A program made the translations under genes and the position numbers. The notes beneath the pieces were generated by a model that was given only the letters and a program-made list of their open reading frames with translations, did no database searches and was not told the DNA's origin. Of a stretch of DNA of 64,000 nucleotides, positions 50,252-60,175 are shown piece by piece. Location of the stretch: contig NZ_UGGU01000003.1 in the NCBI RefSeq assembly GCF_900450765.1, positions 1,352,854 to 1,416,853 on the forward strand. The letters are read 5' to 3'. Position 1 is the first letter of the stretch, and each line of letters starts with the position of its first letter. Origin of the DNA: Fusobacterium necrogenes (GTDB taxonomy: Bacteria; Fusobacteriota; Fusobacteriia; Fusobacteriales; Fusobacteriaceae).

Positions 50252-51484
50252 TTATTCTATGATAGCTTTACTAGAATCAAGAACAGCTTCTTCTCCTATT
50301 ATCACTTTATGTATTTTCTTATTTGATGGTACTTCATACATAAGTTCTAACATAGTTTGCTCTATTATAGCTCTAAGAGCTCTAGCACCTATTCTTCTTT
50401 CTAATGCTAATTTAGCTATCTTTATCAATGCTTCAGAGGTAAAGTTTAACTCTACTCCTTCTATTTCAAACAATTTTTTATATTGTTTTACTATCGCATT
50501 TTTTGGCTCTGTTAAAATTTTAATTAAAGCCTCTTCATCTAAATCTTGAAGTGTAGTTATAATAGGGAGTCTTCCAACTAGCTCTGGTATTATTCCTTGC
50601 TTTACTAAATCTTCTGGTAAAACTTTTGCAAATACTTCTCCTATTCTTTCTTCTTTTTCTTTAGATATATCTGCTCCAAAACCAATAACTTTTTTATTGG
50701 TTCTAGACTTAATAACTTTTTCAAGTCCTTCAAATGCTCCTCCTACTATAAATAGGATATTGCTTGTATCTATCTCTATAAGCTCTTGGTTAGGATGTTT
50801 TCTTCCACCTTGAGGAGGAACTTGTGATTTAGTCCCCTCTATTATTTTTAATAGAGCTTGTTGAACTCCCTCTCCAGAAACATCTCTTGTTATAGATACA
50901 TTTTCAGATTTTCTAGCTATCTTATCTATTTCATCTATATATATGATTCCTTTTTCTGCAGCTTCAACATCATATTCTGCTGCTTGTAAAAGTCTTACTA
51001 ATACATTTTCTACGTCGTCTCCTACATATCCAGCTTCTGTTAATGTTGTAGCATCAGCTATTGCAAAAGGAACCTTTAAACTTCTTGCTAAAGTTTGTGC
51101 AAGAAGAGTTTTTCCAGAACCAGTTGGTCCTATCAATAATACATTTGATTTCTGCAATTCTACACTATTTTCTTCATTTCTTTCTGCATTATCTAAAATT
51201 CTTTTATAATGATTATAAACAGCTACAGCAAGAATTTTTTTTGTCTCATCCTGTCCTATTACATATTCATCTAATTTCTTTTTTATCTCCTTTGGTGTAA
51301 GCAAAGTTTCTTTTGATAACTCAGCTGGTAAAGCACTCTTTGTATGCTCCTTTGATAATTCTAATATATCATAACAACTTTCTATACATTTATCACATAT
51401 AAGTGCTCCATCTATTCCACTAAACAGTTTTGAAACTTCATTTTCACCACTTCCGCAGAAAGAACATCTAGCTCTTTTACTCAT
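50252..51484 (-). CDS. clpX: ClpX, unfoldase subunit of ClpXP
   Basis: AAA+ ring that unfolds substrates for ClpP. 410 residues: zinc-binding domain with C7, C10, C30 and C33, Walker A GPTGSGKT, Walker [11 protein letters not shown], and a pore/sensor region including GRLPIITTL. An IGFGAD segment lies in the expected ClpP-contact region. It follows clpP by 14 bp. Confidence 0.98.
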   Translation of the reverse strand: MSKRARCSFCGSGENEVSKLFSGIDGALICDKCIESCYDILELSKEHTKSALPAELSKETLLTPKEIKKKLDEYVIGQDETKKILAVAVYNHYKRILDNAERNEENSVELQKSNVLLIGPTGSGKTLLAQTLARSLKVPFAIADATTLTEAGYVGDDVENVLVRLLQAAEYDVEAAEKGIIYIDEIDKIARKSENVSITRDVSGEGVQQALLKIIEGTKSQVPPQGGRKHPNQELIEIDTSNILFIVGGAFEGLEKVIKSRTNKKVIGFGADISKEKEERIGEVFAKVLPEDLVKQGIIPELVGRLPIITTLQDLDEEALIKILTEPKNAIVKQYKKLFEIEGVELNFTSEALIKIAKLALERRIGARALRAIIEQTMLELMYEVPSNKKIHKVIIGEEAVLDSSKAIIE

Positions 51485-51498
51485 ATTTCCTCTCCTTT

Positions 51499-52074
51499 CT
51501 ACTTCTTAAATACTTGATCAATAAGTCCATATTTTACAGCTTCTTGAGCTGACATATAGTTATCTCTTTCAGTATCTTTTAAAATCTCATTAATACTTTT
51601 TCCAGTAGCATTAGCTAAGATTTGAGATAGCATCTCCTTCATTCTCAAAATCTCCTTAGCTTGTATTTCTATATCAGTAGCCTGTCCTCTAGCCCCTCCT
51701 AATGGTTGATGAATCATTATTCTTGAATGCTCTAGTGCAAATCTTTTTCCCTTTGCTCCAGCAGATAAAAGCAATGCTCCCATACTTGCAGCTTGTCCTA
51801 TACATACTGTTTGTATATCAGGTTTGATATAATTCATTGTATCATATATAGCCATTCCAGCAGTTACTACTCCACCAGGACTATTTATGTACATAATTAT
51901 ATCTTTTTCTGGATCTTCAGCTTCTAGAAATAAAAGCTGAGCTACTATTGCATTAGCAACATTATCGTCTATCTCTGTACCTAAAAATATTATTCTATCT
52001 TTTAAAAGTCTTGAATATATATCGTAGGCTCTTTCTGACCTACCATCATTTTCTATAACAGTTGGATTATACAT
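51499..52074 (-). CDS. clpP: ClpP, proteolytic subunit
   Basis: Serine peptidase of the ClpXP/ClpAP complex. About 191 residues with catalytic Ser in [11 protein letters not shown], His in [10 protein letters not shown] and Asp in the DTERD motif. The start is set at the ATG after AAGGAGG ([11 protein letters not shown]); an upstream start nine codons earlier would read through this ribosome site. Gene order tig-clpP-clpX-lon is the classic arrangement. Confidence 0.97.
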   Translation of the reverse strand: MYNPTVIENDGRSERAYDIYSRLLKDRIIFLGTEIDDNVANAIVAQLLFLEAEDPEKDIIMYINSPGGVVTAGMAIYDTMNYIKPDIQTVCIGQAASMGALLLSAGAKGKRFALEHSRIMIHQPLGGARGQATDIEIQAKEILRMKEMLSQILANATGKSINEILKDTERDNYMSAQEAVKYGLIDQVFKK

Positions 52075-52159
52075 ATCTACCTCCTTAAATAAATAATTCA
52101 ATAATAATATTAATTACTCTTCAATTATTTACTTAAAAACTCCATATTCTTTTAATGGT

Positions 52160-52191
52160 ATAGGAAGCAGTTCTCTGCTTCCTATTTTTTA
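52160..52191. terminator. strong hairpin between tig and clpP, U-tract only on the + strand side
   Basis: A perfect 11-bp stem ATAGGAAGCAG/CTGCTTCCTAT with a 4-base loop. A T6 tract follows it on the + strand, whereas on the operon (minus) strand it is followed by ACC. It therefore resembles a terminator facing against the operon, or a stability/processing hairpin in the tig-clpP spacer. Confidence 0.65.
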
Positions 52192-52195
52192 ATTA

Positions 52196-53482
52196 CTATT
52201 TTGCATTACTAACTATTACATCAATAGCTTTTTGCATTAAGCACTCACCTTGAACTGTCATTTTGAAATTGTCATAGTTTTTGTGCTTGTTTAACTCTTC
52301 TTCCAATTTAGCTAAATCCATTCCATACATTTTAGCTATTTCAGTCATTTTTTCTTTTATTTCATCTTCAGAAACTTCTATTCCTTCAGCTCTAGCTATA
52401 GCCTCTAGTATTACATCAGCTTTAGCTTTTGCAGCTGCCATTGGAGCTATTTGTGCTTCTAATTTAGCTCTATCCATACCTGTCATTTGCATGTACATAT
52501 CAAATCCTATTCCTTGAGCTGCTAATTGTTGCTCCATCTCAGCTAATCTAGCTCTTACTTCATTAGCTATCATAGATACTGGTATCTCTACACTACTTGT
52601 GGAAGAAACTTTATCTAATAATTTTCCAATGTACTGATTTTTTACCCTTTCTTCTTCTCTAGCTTTTATTTTTTCTTCTGTTTTAGCTTTCATATCTTCA
52701 ACATTTTCAAATCCAAACTCTTTTGCCAATTCATCATTTAATTCAGGAGTTATTAATTTTTTAATACTATTTACTTTTACTTTAAATACAGCAGGTTTTC
52801 CAGCTAAATTAGCTGCATGGTACTCAGTAGGGAAAGTTACATTTACTTCTCCTTCTTGTCCAGCTTCATATCCTACTAATTGCTCTTCAAAAGTATCTAT
52901 AAACATTTTTGAACCTAATTTTAAAACATGAGAATCAGCTTTTCCACCTTCGAAAGCTACACCATCAACAAATCCTTCAAAAGCTAAATCTACTGTATCT
53001 CCCATTTGAGCTTTATATCCTGCTTCTGTTTCCTCTAGTTTAGATTTACTATTTACCATCATTGTAATTTCAGCATCTAATTTTTCTGGAGTCATTTCAA
53101 AAATTTCTTTTTCAACTTCTAATCCTTTATACTCTCCTAATGTTACTTCTGGATATACATCTACATTAAATACAACATCGAACTCTTCTCCTAAGTTAGC
53201 TTTTACATTATTAATATAGCTAATAGGCATAATATTTTCAGCTTTTATAACTTCCTCATAATATTTATGTAATACTTTATCAGTTACCTCTTCTTTTACT
53301 GCATCTTTGAATTGAGCTTCTACAGTATTTACAGGTACATGTCCCTTTCTAAATCCTGGCACTTCCACTTTTTTAGCTAATTCCTTTAAAATAGCCTCTT
53401 TTATAGGCTTTACTTCTTCAGCAGTAAGACAAATCTTAATCTCCACTGCAGAGTTTGCAACTTTTTTTAATTCGTGTTTCAT
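52196..53482 (-). CDS. tig: trigger factor
   Basis: Ribosome-bound chaperone and peptidyl-prolyl isomerase. 428 residues: N-terminal ribosome-docking domain with the signature VPGFRKGHVP near residue 43, a central FKBP-like domain (GDTVDLAFEGFVDG...FIDTFEEQLVG), and a helical C-terminal domain. The start overlaps the recJ stop by four bases. Methionine-rich stretch (MYMQMTGM) in the C-domain is unremarkable. Confidence 0.97.
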   Translation of the reverse strand: MKHELKKVANSAVEIKICLTAEEVKPIKEAILKELAKKVEVPGFRKGHVPVNTVEAQFKDAVKEEVTDKVLHKYYEEVIKAENIMPISYINNVKANLGEEFDVVFNVDVYPEVTLGEYKGLEVEKEIFEMTPEKLDAEITMMVNSKSKLEETEAGYKAQMGDTVDLAFEGFVDGVAFEGGKADSHVLKLGSKMFIDTFEEQLVGYEAGQEGEVNVTFPTEYHAANLAGKPAVFKVKVNSIKKLITPELNDELAKEFGFENVEDMKAKTEEKIKAREEERVKNQYIGKLLDKVSSTSSVEIPVSMIANEVRARLAEMEQQLAAQGIGFDMYMQMTGMDRAKLEAQIAPMAAAKAKADVILEAIARAEGIEVSEDEIKEKMTEIAKMYGMDLAKLEEELNKHKNYDNFKMTVQGECLMQKAIDVIVSNAK

Positions 53483-55218
53483 TGTTCCTCCTTAATTTTT
53501 TTAGTAAAAATTTCATAGAAATCATCTTTTATTTTTATATCCTTAATTCTTATTTGGATAATTTCTTCACCTTTATATATTACTTTCTCTGGATAGTAAA
53601 CTATATCAAATTTCTGTATCTTAGGTTCTATATCATTTATTTTATGTCCCATATCAAAAGCTACCATATGATAACTCTTCCCATTTTTTTTTATAACTCC
53701 ATTAAAATGTCTATCATTTACCCCAAATTTTCTAATATATTCAAAAGCTAAATTTCTATCTATGAAAAGAGAGTATGGATTATCAAGACCAAATGGCGCT
53801 AAGCACTTCATGGCCTCAAATAATTCATTATCCACTTTTTCAATAGGAAGCTCCATATCTATTTTAAGGATTTTTTGTTCCTGTTCCATCTTTATTTCAT
53901 CTATATTTTCTTTAAACATTCTCTCAATCTCTTTTAGATTTTCCTGTTTTACTATAAAACCAGAAGCTAAATCATGTCCACCAAAACGTACAAGCTTATC
54001 CTTCATAGTCTGGAAAATATTAAATATGCTGACACCTCTCACACTCCTACAAGAAGCCTTCCCTATGTTATCTCTTAAAGCCACTAAAGCTATTGGCATA
54101 TTATACTTTACACTAAGTCTAGATGAAACTACACCTATAACTCCTGGATGCCATTTTCTTGAATATAAAAATGCACATTTAGTATTCTTTCTATCCATCT
54201 TTTTTATTTTTAAGTCTGCTTCATCATATATAGTTTTTTCTAATTCTCTTCTTTTTTTATTAGCTTTTTTCATCTCTTCGATAATATTATATATTTCAAA
54301 TTCATCATTTTTTAAAAAAAAGTCTGCCCCCATTTTAGATATTCCTATTCTACCTAAAGAATTAATAAGAGGAGAAATAAAATAGCTAACGTCTGTAGTA
54401 TTTATCTCTTTATTTTGAAATTTCAAATATTTTAGAAGATACATAAGCCCTTTTACCTTTGTTCTACTTAAAATTTTCAATCCCTCTTTTATTATTATTC
54501 TATTTTCATCTACCATAGGAACTACATCAGCAACTGTACCTATCATCACTATATCCATATATTGATATAATTTTTCCATATCAGCATTTAATTTCTTATA
54601 AACACCTTGTGCTACCTTCAAGGCAACACCAGCTCCAGATAAATATTTAAATTCATATGTATCACTTAATTTAGGATTTAATAATAATAATTCATCGTCC
54701 TCTTTATCTTTAGTTGATTTATGATGATCAGTAACAATTACATCCATTCCTAAACTCTCAGCATACCTTACATCTTCTATAGAGTTTACTCCAGTATCTA
54801 CAGTTATTACCAACTTACATTCTCTTTTTTTCATGAAGTCTATAGCCTTTTTATCTAAGCCATACCCTTCCTCCATTCTATTAGGGATGTAATAATCTAC
54901 CTCTATTCCTATTTCACTAAATACTTTAACCAAAAAAACTGCTGCTGTAATACCATCAACATCATAATCACCATAAATAAATATTTTCTCTTTTTTTGCT
55001 CTTTTTACTAATATCTTCTCTACCACACTATTCATTTTTTCAAATTTAAAAGGGTCTCTAAAATCTGAAATTTTAGGATCTATAAACTTATCAACACTTT
55101 CTTCATCTATAAAACCTCTATTTAATAATAAAGTAGTCAGCAGTTTATTTTTTTTCCATTCTATAGCCTTCATATCAATTAGAGATTGGGGTAATGGATT
55201 ATATTCCCATTTCGTCAT
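53479..55218 (-). CDS. recJ: single-strand DNA exonuclease RecJ
   Basis: 5'-3' ssDNA exonuclease for recombination and repair. 579 residues with the DHH-family motifs: motif I YGDYDVDGITA near residue 80, motif III VTDHHKS, and the DHHA1 region with GGHDLASGF. Gram-negative-size protein, complete. It lies 4 bp behind rbfA and overlaps tig by four bases. Confidence 0.95.
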   Translation of the reverse strand: MTKWEYNPLPQSLIDMKAIEWKKNKLLTTLLLNRGFIDEESVDKFIDPKISDFRDPFKFEKMNSVVEKILVKRAKKEKIFIYGDYDVDGITAAVFLVKVFSEIGIEVDYYIPNRMEEGYGLDKKAIDFMKKRECKLVITVDTGVNSIEDVRYAESLGMDVIVTDHHKSTKDKEDDELLLLNPKLSDTYEFKYLSGAGVALKVAQGVYKKLNADMEKLYQYMDIVMIGTVADVVPMVDENRIIIKEGLKILSRTKVKGLMYLLKYLKFQNKEINTTDVSYFISPLINSLGRIGISKMGADFFLKNDEFEIYNIIEEMKKANKKRRELEKTIYDEADLKIKKMDRKNTKCAFLYSRKWHPGVIGVVSSRLSVKYNMPIALVALRDNIGKASCRSVRGVSIFNIFQTMKDKLVRFGGHDLASGFIVKQENLKEIERMFKENIDEIKMEQEQKILKIDMELPIEKVDNELFEAMKCLAPFGLDNPYSLFIDRNLAFEYIRKFGVNDRHFNGVIKKNGKSYHMVAFDMGHKINDIEPKIQKFDIVYYPEKVIYKGEEIIQIRIKDIKIKDDFYEIFTKKIKEEQ

Positions 55219-55222
55219 ATCT

Positions 55223-55585
55223 TTATCCTTTTAAATCGTTTAAAAGTTTTGATATTTTTATTGCATGCTCAATTGAGTCATCTAGTTTCACCCTTATCTC
55301 TGGTATATATCTTATCTCTATTTCTTCAGCTACTCTTTTTCTTAAATACCCTTTTATCTGATTAAGCCCTTCTAATATTTCCTTTTTATCTACAGCTTTT
55401 TCTTCATTTATTTGTCCAGGCATAATACTAAAATACACATCTGCAAACTTTAAATCTTCAGTAACCTTTATATTTGTCACTGAAACCAATCCTTTTATTT
55501 TTGGATTTTTTACTTCTTGAAATAGAACTTGAGATATCACTCTACTCATCTCTTTTTCTATTCCAGCTAATCTTTGTCTCTTCAT
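55223..55585 (-). CDS. rbfA: ribosome-binding factor A
   Basis: KH-fold protein needed for 16S 5'-end maturation and 30S assembly. 120 residues, beginning RLAGIEKEMSRVISQVL, with NPKIKGLVSVTNIKVTEDLKFADVYFS, the family core, split over residues ~25-55, and the ending 'DDSIEHAIKISKLL'. It follows infB by 26 bp, the standard order. Confidence 0.95.
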   Translation of the reverse strand: MKRQRLAGIEKEMSRVISQVLFQEVKNPKIKGLVSVTNIKVTEDLKFADVYFSIMPGQINEEKAVDKKEILEGLNQIKGYLRKRVAEEIEIRYIPEIRVKLDDSIEHAIKISKLLNDLKG

Positions 55586-55611
55586 AAAATAAGCACTCCT
55601 TTATCACTAGA

Positions 55612-57795
55612 TTATTTTAGAGTTCTTTTTATTTCTTGCATTTCAAAAGCTTCTACTATATCTCCTTCTTTGATATCATTGAAGTTCTCTATTCCAAGTC
55701 CACATTCTTGACCTGTCACTACCTCTTTTACATCATCTTTAAATCTTTTAAGCGATGCAAGTTTTCCTTCATACATCACAATACCATTTCTAAGAATTCT
55801 AACATTAGCATCATTTCTTACCTTACCATCTACAACTACACATCCAGCAACATTTCCAACCTTTGAAACTTTAAAAACTTTTTTGATCTCTATTCTTCCT
55901 AAATACACTTCTTTATACTCTGGATCTAACATACCTGTTAATGCTTTTTCTATATCTTCAGTTATATGATAAATTATATTTGAAGTTCTAATTTCAACTC
56001 CATTAGCTTCAGCTTCTTTTATCGCTTTAGTTGTAGGCCTCACATTAAATCCAATAATAATTGCATTTGATACTTCAGCAAGTTTCACATCACTTTCTGT
56101 AATTGCTCCAGAAGCTGCTTGAATAATATTTACAGCTACTTCACTTGTCGATAATTTTAATAATGACTCCCTCAGTGCATCAACAGAACCCCTCGAATCT
56201 GCTCTTAATACAAGATTTAACTCTTTTACATTTTCATGATCAAACTGCTCTGATAAAGATTCTAAAGTTATAGTCTTCTTACTTGTTTCAGCTAATTTTC
56301 TCTCTTTTGCTACCTCTTCCACAATTCTTTTTGCATGCTGTTCATTTTGAATTACATACATAGTATCTCCAGCTTGAGGCACTTGTGTAAATCCTATTAT
56401 CTCTGCTGGTTGTGAAAGTTCTACTTTTTCAACTCTCTCCCCTTTATCATTTATCAACGCTCTTACTTTACCATAAGTTTCTCCAGCTACTATAACATCT
56501 CCTATTTTTAAAGTTCCTTCTTGAACTAAAATATCTGCTATTGGTCCTACTTTAGGGTCAAGTCTTGACTCTAGCACAACTCCTTTAGCTCTTTTCTTAG
56601 GATTTGCTTTCAATTCTAATATTTCAGCTGTAATAAGTATTGTATCTAACAAGTCATCTAAATGTAATTTTTGCTTAGCAGACACCTCTACAAATTCAGT
56701 ATCTCCACCCCATTCTACTGAAACAAGTCCATGCTCCATTAACTCCTGCTTTACTCTCATTGGATTAGCTTCTGGTTTATCTATTTTATTTACAGCTACA
56801 ATTATTGGTACATTTGCTGCTTTAGCATGTGATAATGCTTCAATTGTCTGTGGCATTACTCCATCATCTGCAGCTACAACTAATATAGCTATATCAGTTA
56901 CTTGAGCTCCCCTAGCTCTCATATCTGTAAAAGCTTCATGTCCCGGAGTATCTACAAATGTTATCTTTTTACCACTTTTTATTATTTGATAAGCTCCTAT
57001 CTTTTGTGTAATTCCTCCAGCTTCTCCCTCTACTACATTACTCGCTCTAATAGCATCCAGTAAAGAAGTTTTTCCATGATCAACATGTCCCATTATTGTT
57101 ATAACAGGAGGTCTTTCTTTTAAATCCTCATCCTTATCTTCTACTTCAAGAGCAAATTTTTCTCCAAACTCTAACTCAATCTCTTCCTCTTGTTCCACTA
57201 AAACATCGTAATCCATTGCTATTTCTTCAACTGTATCTATTGATAGTGGACTATTTATCGTCAACATTTGCCCTTTTAAGAAAAGCTTTTTAATTATCTC
57301 AGAACTAGATATTCCTAATCTTTCAGCAAAGTCACCAAGAGTGATCTCTCCTCTTATTTTTATTATTTTCATTCCATCTTCTTCAATAGTTTCAGAACCT
57401 ACAGTTTCAACAGTTTTCATTACAAAATCTGTTCTTCTTCCTTTTTTCTTCTTATTTTTTTTATTTCTTTCTTCATCATTTCCATCAAAAGATACTTTTT
57501 TATTATTATTCTTTTTACTCTTTTTACCTTTTTTTGAAGTGATTTCTTCTTCAAAAATTTCATCTTCCTCTAAAAGTTTTTTATTCAAAGCTACTCCTTT
57601 TTCTTCTACAATCTCTTTTGGGGCAGTTATATCTTCAAAATATTTCCTTACCCTCTCTACATCTTCAACACTCAATCCAGATAAATTTTTTAAATTTTCT
57701 GCAGTTTCTAATTTTATCTCATCTCTTAGTAAATTTAAAAAATCTTTACTATTCATTCCATACTCTTTTGCTAACTCATGTACTCTCTTTTTCAT
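55612..57795 (-). CDS. infB: translation initiation factor IF-2
   Basis: GTPase that delivers initiator tRNA to the 30S subunit. 727 residues: two IF2-N motifs (N-terminus and near residue 150), a Lys-rich linker near residues 85-125, G1 GHVDHGKTSLLDAI, G3 DTPGHEAF, G4 NKIDKP, then beta-barrel domains and the C-terminal fMet-tRNA-binding domain. Short N-terminal region compared with enterobacteria. It follows the YlxR/YlxQ fusion by 22 bp. Confidence 0.98.
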   Translation of the reverse strand: MKKRVHELAKEYGMNSKDFLNLLRDEIKLETAENLKNLSGLSVEDVERVRKYFEDITAPKEIVEEKGVALNKKLLEEDEIFEEEITSKKGKKSKKNNNKKVSFDGNDEERNKKNKKKKGRRTDFVMKTVETVGSETIEEDGMKIIKIRGEITLGDFAERLGISSSEIIKKLFLKGQMLTINSPLSIDTVEEIAMDYDVLVEQEEEIELEFGEKFALEVEDKDEDLKERPPVITIMGHVDHGKTSLLDAIRASNVVEGEAGGITQKIGAYQIIKSGKKITFVDTPGHEAFTDMRARGAQVTDIAILVVAADDGVMPQTIEALSHAKAANVPIIVAVNKIDKPEANPMRVKQELMEHGLVSVEWGGDTEFVEVSAKQKLHLDDLLDTILITAEILELKANPKKRAKGVVLESRLDPKVGPIADILVQEGTLKIGDVIVAGETYGKVRALINDKGERVEKVELSQPAEIIGFTQVPQAGDTMYVIQNEQHAKRIVEEVAKERKLAETSKKTITLESLSEQFDHENVKELNLVLRADSRGSVDALRESLLKLSTSEVAVNIIQAASGAITESDVKLAEVSNAIIIGFNVRPTTKAIKEAEANGVEIRTSNIIYHITEDIEKALTGMLDPEYKEVYLGRIEIKKVFKVSKVGNVAGCVVVDGKVRNDANVRILRNGIVMYEGKLASLKRFKDDVKEVVTGQECGLGIENFNDIKEGDIVEAFEMQEIKRTLK

Positions 57796-57817
57796 TGAAA
57801 TACCTCCTAAATTTAGG

Positions 57818-58345
57818 TTATTCTATGAGTCCACGGGCCATCTTCTTACTTTTCACAGCAATTACACTGACTTCTCCTTTTCCAAAGATTTCACCAAGTT
57901 GATTCTTATTACCAAAATATACATACTTTATATTTAATTCCTTCGCTTTTGCTAGAAGTTTTCTCTCATTTTTTTCACTTATATCTTCTGCAAGAACAAA
58001 AAAATGTATGTGTTCAATATCTTCTAAAACCATATTCACTCCAAAAGATAAAGCCTGTGAGTTCTTCATTGCCTTCAAAATATTTAAATAGTCCTTTTCA
58101 CTTTTTTTTAATAGATTTAACATTTTCATTAAATCATCTGTACTCATCTTTATTTTTTTATGCTTTGTTAATCTTTTTAAACATTCATGGGATTTACAAA
58201 TATAATATCCTCTACTTTGAGCTTTTTGTTTTTCATCAAAACTATACTTATCTTCAGTTAATTTTACAATTCTAAAAAGTTCTTTTTTCTCTACTTTTTT
58301 TCTACAAACAAGACAAGTCCTCTCATGGATAATAGTAGTGTTCAA
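57818..58345 (-). CDS. YlxR-YlxQ fusion: DUF448 RNA-binding domain plus L7Ae-like domain
   Basis: 175 residues combining two proteins usually encoded by separate neighbouring genes between nusA and infB. Residues ~1-75 are the YlxR domain (ERTCLVCRKKVEKKELFRIV, GRGYYICKSHECL variant SRGYYICKS). Residues ~85-175 match an L7Ae/YlxQ-like fold (LNILKAMKNSQALSFG, then HFFVLAEDISEKNERKLL). Both are RNA-binding families linked to transcription/translation. It starts 1 bp after the nusA stop. The fold assignment of the second half is by pattern and gene position. Confidence 0.85.
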   Translation of the reverse strand: MNTTIIHERTCLVCRKKVEKKELFRIVKLTEDKYSFDEKQKAQSRGYYICKSHECLKRLTKHKKIKMSTDDLMKMLNLLKKSEKDYLNILKAMKNSQALSFGVNMVLEDIEHIHFFVLAEDISEKNERKLLAKAKELNIKYVYFGNKNQLGEIFGKGEVSVIAVKSKKMARGLIE

Positions 58346-58346
58346 T

Positions 58347-59411
58347 TTACTCTCCCTCTTCTACTCTATCTAAAGTTTTTATATCTACTCTCATTCCAGT
58401 CAATTTTGCTGCAAGCCTTGCATTTTGTCCATTTTTACCTATAGCAAGTGAAAGCTGTGAATTATCAACTATTACTCTAGCTGTATTTTCTTCTTCCACT
58501 ACCTCTACGCTTATCACTTTAGCTGGACTTAAAACTGCTGAAACGAACTCTTCAACTGATTCTTTCCAAATAACTATATCTATTTTCTCTCCGTTTAACT
58601 CGTTAACTATATTCTTTATTCTAAGTCCTTTTTGCCCAATACATGCTCCAACAGTATCTATATTAGAATCCGTAGAGTATACAGCAACTTTAGCCCTTGA
58701 TCCAGCCTCTCTAGCAACTGCTTTTATTTCTATAAGTCCAGATGTAATCTCTGGAATCTCTAATTCAAAAAGTTTTCTTAATAAGCCTTCATGCTTTCTA
58801 GAAATAATTATTTTAGGAAATTTATTTGTTTTTTCTACCTCTGCTAGATAAACTTTTATTCTTTCTCCAACTCTATAGGTATCAGCTGGTGATTGTTCTA
58901 CTGGTGGAAGAATAGCTTCTATTCCATCAAACTCTATAAATATATTCTTTCTCTCATCTATTCTTCTAATAATACCATTTATAATATCATGCTCTCTCAC
59001 TTTAAATCTATCATAAACATACTCTCTTTCAGCTTCTCTCACTTTTTGAATAACTATCTGTTTTCCATTTTGAATAGCATTCCTTCTAAATTCTTCACAA
59101 TTCACTTCTATCTTTATAGTATCTCCAATCTTGACTCTCTTTTTTATCTCTAATGCATCATCATAAGCTATTTCTACAGCTGCATCATATAAATCTTCAG
59201 TAGGTACAACAGTCTTTATTTCATAGATTTTTACATCTCCAGTCTCTCTGTCAATTTCTACTTCTACATTTTCCTCCTCTCCATAGTTCTTCTTATAAGC
59301 AGCTAATAAAGCCTGCTCAACGGTTGAAAGAAGGTTCTCTTTACTTATACCTTTTTCCTTTTCTAGTTCATCCAAAGCCTCTAAAAATATTTTAGCGTCT
59401 TTACTTTTCAT
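58347..59411 (-). CDS. nusA: transcription termination/antitermination factor NusA
   Basis: Binds RNA polymerase and nascent RNA, tuning pausing and termination. 354 residues: N-terminal polymerase-binding domain (FLEALDELEKEKGI), S1 domain near 135-200 (DIINGIIRRIDERKNIFIEF), and two KH domains (GACIGQKGLRIKNI and LAIGKNGQNARLAAKLTG). No acidic repeat tail, as in Firmicutes. It lies 24 bp behind rimP. Confidence 0.98.
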   Translation of the reverse strand: MKSKDAKIFLEALDELEKEKGISKENLLSTVEQALLAAYKKNYGEEENVEVEIDRETGDVKIYEIKTVVPTEDLYDAAVEIAYDDALEIKKRVKIGDTIKIEVNCEEFRRNAIQNGKQIVIQKVREAEREYVYDRFKVREHDIINGIIRRIDERKNIFIEFDGIEAILPPVEQSPADTYRVGERIKVYLAEVEKTNKFPKIIISRKHEGLLRKLFELEIPEITSGLIEIKAVAREAGSRAKVAVYSTDSNIDTVGACIGQKGLRIKNIVNELNGEKIDIVIWKESVEEFVSAVLSPAKVISVEVVEEENTARVIVDNSQLSLAIGKNGQNARLAAKLTGMRVDIKTLDRVEEGE

Positions 59412-59435
59412 TGATTTCCCTCCTGAAACTTTATC

Positions 59436-59921
59436 TTAAATTTCATCAAATTCATATACAATATTTGCTTTTCTTATTTCTGAAAAAGGAATTTCCATAA
59501 CTTTTTCCTCTTCTACTTCTAGAAGAATTCTATTTTCTTTACAATCAACTATAACTCCTTCAAAATTTTTTTTATCTTCAATCTTATGTTTTAAGGCTAC
59601 TCTTATTTTTTCTCCTTTAAACCTCACATAATCATTTAATTTTTTTAATGGTCTTTCTATTCCTGGTGAAGATATCTCTAAAAAAAATCTTTGTTCAATT
59701 AATCTATCTATATCTTCATCAACTTTACCACTTATAGTCGCACACTCTTCTAATGTAATATCTCCATTTAAGTTTTCTACATATACTCTCACATACCAAT
59801 ATCCACCATCTTGTATATACTCTACATCTACAAGAGATAATCCCATTTCTTCAACAACAGGTGTCACTATTTTTTCTATTTTTTCGACTATTTTTTGTTG
59901 GTTATCTATCTTCTCCACCAA
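59436..59921 (-). CDS. rimP: ribosome maturation factor RimP
   Basis: Helps 30S subunit assembly. 161 residues: N-terminal alpha/beta domain (EEMGLSLVDVEYIQDGGYWYVRVYV), the signature SSPGIERPLKKL near residue 90, and a C-terminal SH3-like barrel. The start is non-ATG: either TTG at 59921 or the adjacent GTG at 59918, both close behind GAGGTG; the GTG has the more usual spacing. First gene of the superoperon. Confidence 0.93.
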   Translation of the reverse strand: MVEKIDNQQKIVEKIEKIVTPVVEEMGLSLVDVEYIQDGGYWYVRVYVENLNGDITLEECATISGKVDEDIDRLIEQRFFLEISSPGIERPLKKLNDYVRFKGEKIRVALKHKIEDKKNFEGVIVDCKENRILLEVEEEKVMEIPFSEIRKANIVYEFDEI

Positions 59922-59950
59922 GTTTCACCTCTTTTCCAAATTTTTACTAC

Positions 59951-59990
59951 TAAAGAGGGAGTGGATATAAAAACCCACTCCCTCTAAAAC
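59951..59990 (-). promoter_or_regulatory. leader hairpin of the rimP-nusA operon
   Basis: On the minus strand AGAGGGAGTGG pairs with CCACTCCCTCT around a ~10-base loop (TTTTTATAT region). It begins about 17 nt after the predicted transcription start and ends ~30 nt before rimP. Only TTTAG follows, so it is not a clear terminator. It may be a stabilising 5' structure or an attenuator. Confidence 0.65.
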
Positions 59991-60013
59991 TAGCATACTA
60001 CTTTATTTTAAGT

Positions 60014-60042
60014 ATTATATCATATGTCTAAAAAAAAATCAA
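60014..60042 (-). promoter_or_regulatory. promoter of the rimP-nusA-infB superoperon
   Basis: TTGATT (60037-60042), 17-bp spacer, TATAAT (60014-60019) on the minus strand. Confidence 0.8.
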
Positions 60043-60105
60043 TTATTACTCAAAATAAATTTACCTTTATTTTTAATACTCCAAGTAATATATTTTAAAA
60101 AAATA

Positions 60106-60134
60106 TTGACTTTTTTAATAAAAAGGTGTATTCT
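60106..60134 (+). promoter_or_regulatory. asnA promoter
   Basis: TTGACT (60106-60111), 17-bp spacer, TATTCT (60129-60134), placing the start near 60141, 35 nt before the leader ORF. Confidence 0.75.
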
Positions 60135-60175
60135 TATCACATAGATTTATGTTTTATTTCCTATGGAGGCAGGTT

